From: Sorghum bicolor
Taxonomy: Eukaryota > Streptophyta > Magnoliopsida > Poales > Poaceae
DNA length: 64,000 bases
Assembly: GCF_000003195.3 (NCBI RefSeq)
Contig: NC_012870.2
Span: 22,746,501 to 22,810,500 of the forward strand
Direction: 5' to 3'
Shown here piece after piece: positions 59,286 to 64,000 of the stretch (positions within the stretch are counted from its first letter, which is position 1; each line of letters starts with the position of its first letter). Both the position numbers and the translations under genes were made by a program. Under the pieces are notes generated by a model. The model had not been told where the DNA came from. It saw only the letters and a list, made by a program, of their open reading frames with translations, and made no database searches.

Positions 59286-60775
59286 CAGGCCCGTCGGATG
59301 GGGGTGTGCAGGCAGTGCACAGGCCAGGGGCCCATGACCATGGGGGCCCATGAATATACCCATGTATACTACAGCGCTTGCTTCCTGGCATGATGCGAGT
59401 ACCTGTACCTGACCCTTCCGGTTCCGGCCTTCCAATTCCTGATTCCCGCGTGACCCTTGACCCTTCCAATTCCTGATCTTCTTTCCTTTATGGCTTTGCG
59501 GTGACGGCGTGCTCGGCTGGCGTCCGGGCGTCGGCGGCATCGCTCGAAGAATCACGGTTGGTGCAACCTCGTCGGCTCGCCTCATCAGCGTGCTGCAGCC
59601 CGGCGGTCAACACAACAAGCACTCAGCAGGTTCAGGTTTGCGTCGTGACTTTATTTCCATTGATCTTCTAGTTTTCTTTTGATCCATGATCCTGCCCTGC
59701 CCTTTGGCCTCAATTGAATCCTACCTCTCTTTGTCTTGATATTTTATCAACTATCAATATGGTGAGCAAAAAGTTACAATCTCCGATTGTGTGCTTGGAT
59801 GCTACTCTAAAACAGATTCAAGGGGTCATATCATATTTTCAGAACTATAGAGAGACAGGCTTCAGTGCTAGCATTGAGACTGCAAAATCTATTGCATCTA
59901 GTATGGATGTAGAGCCAACATTTCCTACAAAACGTCAAGGTAAAAGAAAGAAGCATTTTGATGAACAAAATGACGAAACTGAAGAATTACAACGTTCAGC
60001 TATATATTCCTTCAAAGATGAGTACTTCCTAGTTATTGTTGATCATGCAATTACTTCATTGACTAGTCGATTTGATCAGCTAAAGAAATTTGAAGAAGTA
60101 TTTGGTTTCTTATTCAACTCAGAAAATCTGAAGTCCTTGGATGATAGTGAGCTACAAAAGTGCTGCACAACTTTTGTAAAAAAATTTTCTCATAACAGTA
60201 AGTCTGATGTTCAGTTAGATGATTTGTTCTCTGAACTGAAGATGTTGCAAGTATCTTTGCCAGACAATTTGATGTCAGCATTTGAGATTCTTAAATTTGT
60301 TAAAGCAGCAGATTGCTATCCGAATGTCTCTATTGCATATCGGATTCTCTTAACGATTCCTGTGACAGTAGCATCAGCTGAAAGAAGCTTCTCTAAATTG
60401 AAGCTATTGAAAAATTGTTTGAGGTCAACTATGCTACAAGAAAGATTAAATGGCTTGGCTATGTGCAGCATTGAGAAGGATATTTTGGATAAAATTGATC
60501 TTGATATTGTTATTGAAGATTTTGCATCAAGAAATGCCCGAAGGCGGTTTTTTAAAAAGCACTGAAGCACTATATTTGAGGTAACCATAATAATTATTTT
60601 ACCATTCTTTTAGCTTCTTCGATGTAATGATATTTTCTTATGAACTAAATATATGCTGAAAGTTTTGTCTTATTAATAGTATTATATATTTCAGTCATTA
60701 TATTAAAACGTTAGATTGTCAGGCCCTTAGTGTCTTGCTTGCACAAGGGCCCTAAAATTTGTTGAGACGGCCCTG
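59286..60775 (+). mobile_element. hAT element with truncated transposase, TSD CTTGTTCG
   Basis: CAGGCCCGTC at 59286 and GACGGCCCTG at 60775 are imperfect inverted ends. The 8-mers outside them are identical (CTTGTTCG at 59278-59285 and 60776-60783). Inside is the C-terminal half of a hAT transposase. At 1490 bp the copy is an internally deleted derivative. Confidence 0.9.
59714..60565 (+). pseudogene. hAT transposase, C-terminal half (ZMYM1/TTF-type)
   Basis: An open frame of 283 codons with the only ATG near its start at 59759 (MVSKKLQ). The N-terminal TTF-type zinc finger and the first half of the catalytic region are missing. The C-terminus is the hAT dimerisation domain, with YRILLTIPVTVASAERSFSK and NCLRSTMLQERLNGLAMCSI, as in ZMYM1-like transposases of plants. 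The frame has no internal stop, so truncation, not point mutation, disabled it. If expressed it might only dimerise; that is speculation. Confidence 0.82.
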
Positions 60776-61067
60776 CTTGTTCGCATCTCATCCTCGCAAG
60801 GCTGATGTTGGGCCTTCTCTTCTCATCGGTAGCTGGATGGGGTGGTATACATGTGGTGCTAACAATTTTCTGAGATAATAATGGGTCGACATTGTTGACG
60901 CCCTCTCATGACCTCGACTTGTCCGTTGGTATAAATATAAAATCACTGTTCACCAATAATGGGTCGACACCCATCACATCACATCTAAAAATGGGTCGAC
61001 ACTGCTCTAGATTTACTTTTCACCAATAAATCTAAAATCCCTCATTATTAATAGTTTTAGTCTTAAA

Positions 61068-61275
61068 ACCTGTTTGGTTGGGCTTCCTGAGATATTTTAG
61101 ATCTTAGCTTTGAAACCTTCTAAAATCCAAAAAGCTCCTAGAAGCCAAAAATCACAAGCTCCTCAAAGTGAGCTTTTGGACTTTTGGCTCGTGGAAGCTT
61201 TTTAGCTTTTAGAAGGTCTTGAAACTTAGTTTCAAAAGCTCCCGAGAAACTGAAACAAAAATGGCCTGGTTGGTG
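61068..61275. mobile_element. Foldback/MITE-like palindromic sequence
   Basis: ACCTTCTAAAATCCAAAAAG and CTTTTTAGCTTTTAGAAGGT-type arms form an imperfect hairpin around CACAAGCTCCTCAAAGTGAG. The sequence is bounded by CCTGTTTGGTTGG and its near-copy GGCCTGGTTGG. No target duplication was resolved. Confidence 0.4.
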
Positions 61276-61635
61276 AAAGTTCATGGTGATAATCAAGGTA
61301 ACAACAAATGACTATAAATGATGATAATATTAGATCATCAACGGTTCATTTACATAAACCATTATTTGTGATAATCCCGTTACCACCAATGGTTTAGCAC
61401 AGAAATCATTTGTGTTAATGTAATCCTTATAGGAATTCTTTGTGATAACTGTCTTACCATAAATATAATGGTTCCATACACAAAATCTTTTGTGATAGTT
61501 TTCTTATTATAGACGGTTCAGTACACAAACCATTTGTGATAGAACCATTATTATCATAAACGGATCAGTACACAAACGGTTTGTGATAATGACTTTATCA
61601 CAAATGGTTTGTTTACAAAGTTGGGGCAGTGTTCG
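61276..61635. repeat. Degenerate inverted/direct repeats, AACCATTTGTGATA type
   Basis: At least eight imperfect copies of AAACCATTTGTGATAA or its complement follow one another, the form of a CACTA subterminal region. Termini were not identified, so the element type is inferred. Confidence 0.4.
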
Positions 61636-61881
61636 TATCATGAGCTGGTTGTCATGTTTATTTCACAATATTAATTTCAAATGATCTTCCACTATCAAGT
61701 TATTCTCTTGTAAAAAATTGGACTTTGCTTCTAATTCTCCATGTACTTGTACTTCCCAGGTTATATATGGATTCCCTATATGTGCAACAGATTGTCAGGA
61801 AACGATCCATTGCCTCTTTGGGAACTTCCTTATCATGTTGTCCTTTGATGAGCGATTCAACTCATATTTTCCCTAGACTAT

Positions 61882-63480
61882 TGTCACAACCTAATTTTTC
61901 CATTTTTGGATGTGATTACTAAAATAAATGATTTAACCAATTTCATAAAAAATTAAGATTTACTTAATTTTTTTCAATTCAAAGATTTACTTAATTTTTT
62001 GTTCACCCTGAAAACAAAAAAACTTTTCAAGATTTTCCGTCACATCGAATCTTGCGGTACATGCATGGAGCATTAAATATAGATGAAAACAAAAACTAAT
62101 TGCACAGTTTATCTGTAAATCACGAGATGAATCTTTTAGGCCTAATTACTCCATGATTGAACAATGTTTGTCAAATAAAAATAAAATGCTACAGTGTCAA
62201 AATCTAAAAAAAACTCGGGACTAAACAAGGCCTAGTTCCCAAAAATTTTCAAGATTCCCCGTCAAATCAAATCTTTATACGCATGCATAAAGCATTAAAT
62301 ATAGACGAAAATAAAAACTAATTGCATAGTTTATCTGTAATTTGTGAGATGAATCTTTTGAGCCTAGTTACTCCATAATTAAACAATAATTGTCACATAC
62401 AAACGAAAGTGCTACAGTAGCCAAAACCGAAAATTTTCGCGAACTGAACAAGGCCTGAAAAAAGGTGGCTTATAAATTTTACAAGTTAATATGATATGTC
62501 TGCTTGCATGCATCCACACCCATGCATTAGTTATGTTGTGTGAAAAATAAATTTCTAAAAATCGATTAAGCCAGGTTTGCTTTTACAGGAAAATAAAAGG
62601 TTTCAAAATTATGTTAGAAAACTAGTTTAAAAACTTCGCTCAAGTTTGACTTTAAAAATATTTAAAATGTATTTCAAAATGTGTTTTACAAATATGTTTA
62701 CAAAAGGGGTTTTGAATTTTCAAAATAGTTTTAAAACATATTCAAAAAATCTCAAAATATATTCAAATTTTAGCTTAAGAAAGTTTCACAAATTCTTTGA
62801 TTTGGCTTTCAAAAGTTTGTTTTTAAATTTTTTTATAAAAGTGTGTTTTCAAAATCATGTTGTAAAAGTTTGTGAGTCCTGAATTTAAATAGTTTCAAAA
62901 TGATTTGGAAAAGTGGTGAAGACATAAATAAAAGAAAAAACAATTCTACTTCCTCCCCGTTTTATTCTTACTTTCGGGCCGTTCGACCGGCCGAACAGCC
63001 TGCGGCCCTTTTCCGTTTCGCCCACATGCTGCGCAAGCGCCAGCCCAGCAGGCACCGTGAGCGCCAGCCCGCACGGCTCCTCGGGCCCATCACCCGCCCA
63101 TGACCTCGGCCCATCAGCAAGCAGCGCGGAGCAGCCCCGCACCCGCGCCAGTGCCGCTGCCTGATGGGGCCCACAAGCAGGCAAGTAGCAGCGGGACCGC
63201 CGGAACGAACCGAAGCCGACCAGGCAACCAGCGCCCGATTGATTTGAGCGAGGAATCCGCCGCCGCCTCTCTGTGTGAATCCGCGAGGACCGCCACCGTC
63301 ACCTTGTTTCTGCCGCAAACAACCGCACCGGCAGTCTCGTCGTCGTCGAATTCCGGCCGGTGCCGTAAAGCTGCCCGGCCCGCGCGCGTCCAGCCGGAGT
63401 TCCGCCGGCGTGCCGGTGTGGCCTCCGCCTTTCTGCTGTGGAAGAACGATCCCGACGCCCAGGTGAGGAACAAGTCGTTC
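61882..63480 (+). mobile_element. Possible LTR fragment carrying two MITEs
   Basis: TGTCACAACCTAATTTTTCC at 61882 resembles the start of Tekay-type LTRs. After the two MITEs, the AT-rich run of TTTCAAAA words and the following GC-rich stretch with GGCCCA words (62465-63180) parallel the arrangement in the solo LTR at 7797-8300. No right end was found. Open frames at 62968-63964 are attributed to GC-rich composition. Confidence 0.3.
62003..62457. mobile_element. Two tandem copies of the AACAAGGCC-type MITE
   Basis: Copy 1 (62003-62234) ends GGGACTAAACAAGGCCTAG; copy 2 (62236-62457) follows at once and ends GAACTGAACAAGGCCTG. Both contain the core TGTAAATCACGAGATGAAT or a variant. Head-to-tail adjacency suggests insertion next to, or into the end of, an existing copy. 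Confidence 0.8.
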
Positions 63481-64000
63481 CAGCCGCCCATTCTCCACCG
63501 TGCCACTCACAGCCGCGCCGTCGTCGACGGTTCCCCCTGCGCATGCATTCACGCATCTCCGCGCCGCCACCCACCGTTTGAGCTGCAACGCTGCTGCCGC
63601 ACCGCCCCCGGCCCTCCATCGCGCACTCTCTAATGTACGTGTCGCTCGTGCGCTATTCCGCAGCCAAGTCGCTCCTTCTGTGTGTGCACTACCGCAATAC
63701 CCTCGGACGACGCCACGTCGCTGGTAGCCGATCGATGCGGCGGACGTCGCTGCTGGTGTCTGTTGTGTTCTGTCCCGTTGAGAGTGCCTGGTACGAGGAC
63801 GACAACGTACATTTTGCCGCACAGAGAGCACTATAACCCGTGATGACCAAGATATCCATAGTATAAATTAATACTAACAATAAATAACAATGTCTTACTA
63901 AACCTGTCACGTCAAAAAAAAATGAAATACACCTTGGTATAATTTTTTGTTTCGTTGCAGGCACATAAATATAGATATAAGTATATCATAACTTTAATTT
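63481..64000. other. Unassigned right end of window
   Basis: GC-rich sequence up to about 63840, then AT-rich. Several short overlapping frames occur on both strands, but no motif, splice pattern or repeat supports a gene or element. Confidence 0.3.

Noticed and set aside
62968..63964. Frames of up to 287 codons at the right end
   Set aside because: Stops are rare because the region is GC-rich; several frames are open simultaneously and none has recognisable residues.

Overview
This is nuclear DNA from a grass (Poaceae). The MITE families, the CACTA subterminal repeats, the Tat-type Ty3/gypsy elements and the one host gene (a signal-peptide glycine-rich protein) point to a panicoid or andropogonoid grass such as sorghum, Miscanthus or sugarcane; the species is an inference. 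No bacterial or organellar features were seen. Almost the whole window is transposable elements in several layers. The only convincing intact host gene is the glycine-rich protein gene at 50915-51583.

Layout. 1-1368: LTR fragment on the minus strand, then LTR-like DNA, a Stowaway MITE (2761-2996) and a dispersed MITE (about 3080-3309). 4465-7632: complete CACTA element (TSD GTG) carrying a spliced, decayed Ulp1-type SUMO-protease gene. 7788-10830: Tourist-like MITE split by a 2.6-kb solo LTR (TSD ATCTC). 12.56-46.48 kb: one degenerate LINE split by nested insertions. In order, the LINE was hit by LTR A (TSD ACAGG), which holds related LTR B, which holds minus-strand Tat element C (5'-truncated), which holds complete plus-strand Tat element D (26589-39809), which holds a 778-bp hAT element (TSD CTCCAGAG). 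A second small hAT sits in LINE ORF1. 47695-49291 and 49442-50105: two non-autonomous CACTA elements. 50.84-51.75 kb: the host gene with TATA box and polyadenylation signal. 52566-58482: a third large CACTA with 679-bp tandem repeats and a transposase-associated-domain remnant. 59286-60775: hAT element with a 5'-truncated ZMYM1-like transposase. 61-63.5 kb: MITEs and a probable LTR fragment.

How the parts work together. Elements C and D share the plan gag-protease-RT-RNase H-extra RNase H-integrase, then a spliced antisense gene with its own TATA box, then the LTR. The antisense gene differs: a putative gypsy-type transposon (PF04195-like) protein in C, and a plant-mobile-domain plus coiled-coil protein in D. 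With the CACTA-borne Ulp1 protease, three unrelated elements here carry accessory genes whose host relatives act in chromatin, silencing or SUMO pathways. C and D also each have their own short DNA word scattered through coding, non-coding and antisense parts (GCCGAT/ATCGGC in D, CCTTCG/CGAAGG in C). This is the most unusual signal found. Most in-frame stop codons in these elements are explained by single C-to-T changes, as expected for methylated, silenced DNA. All coordinates and motif counts were read by eye.
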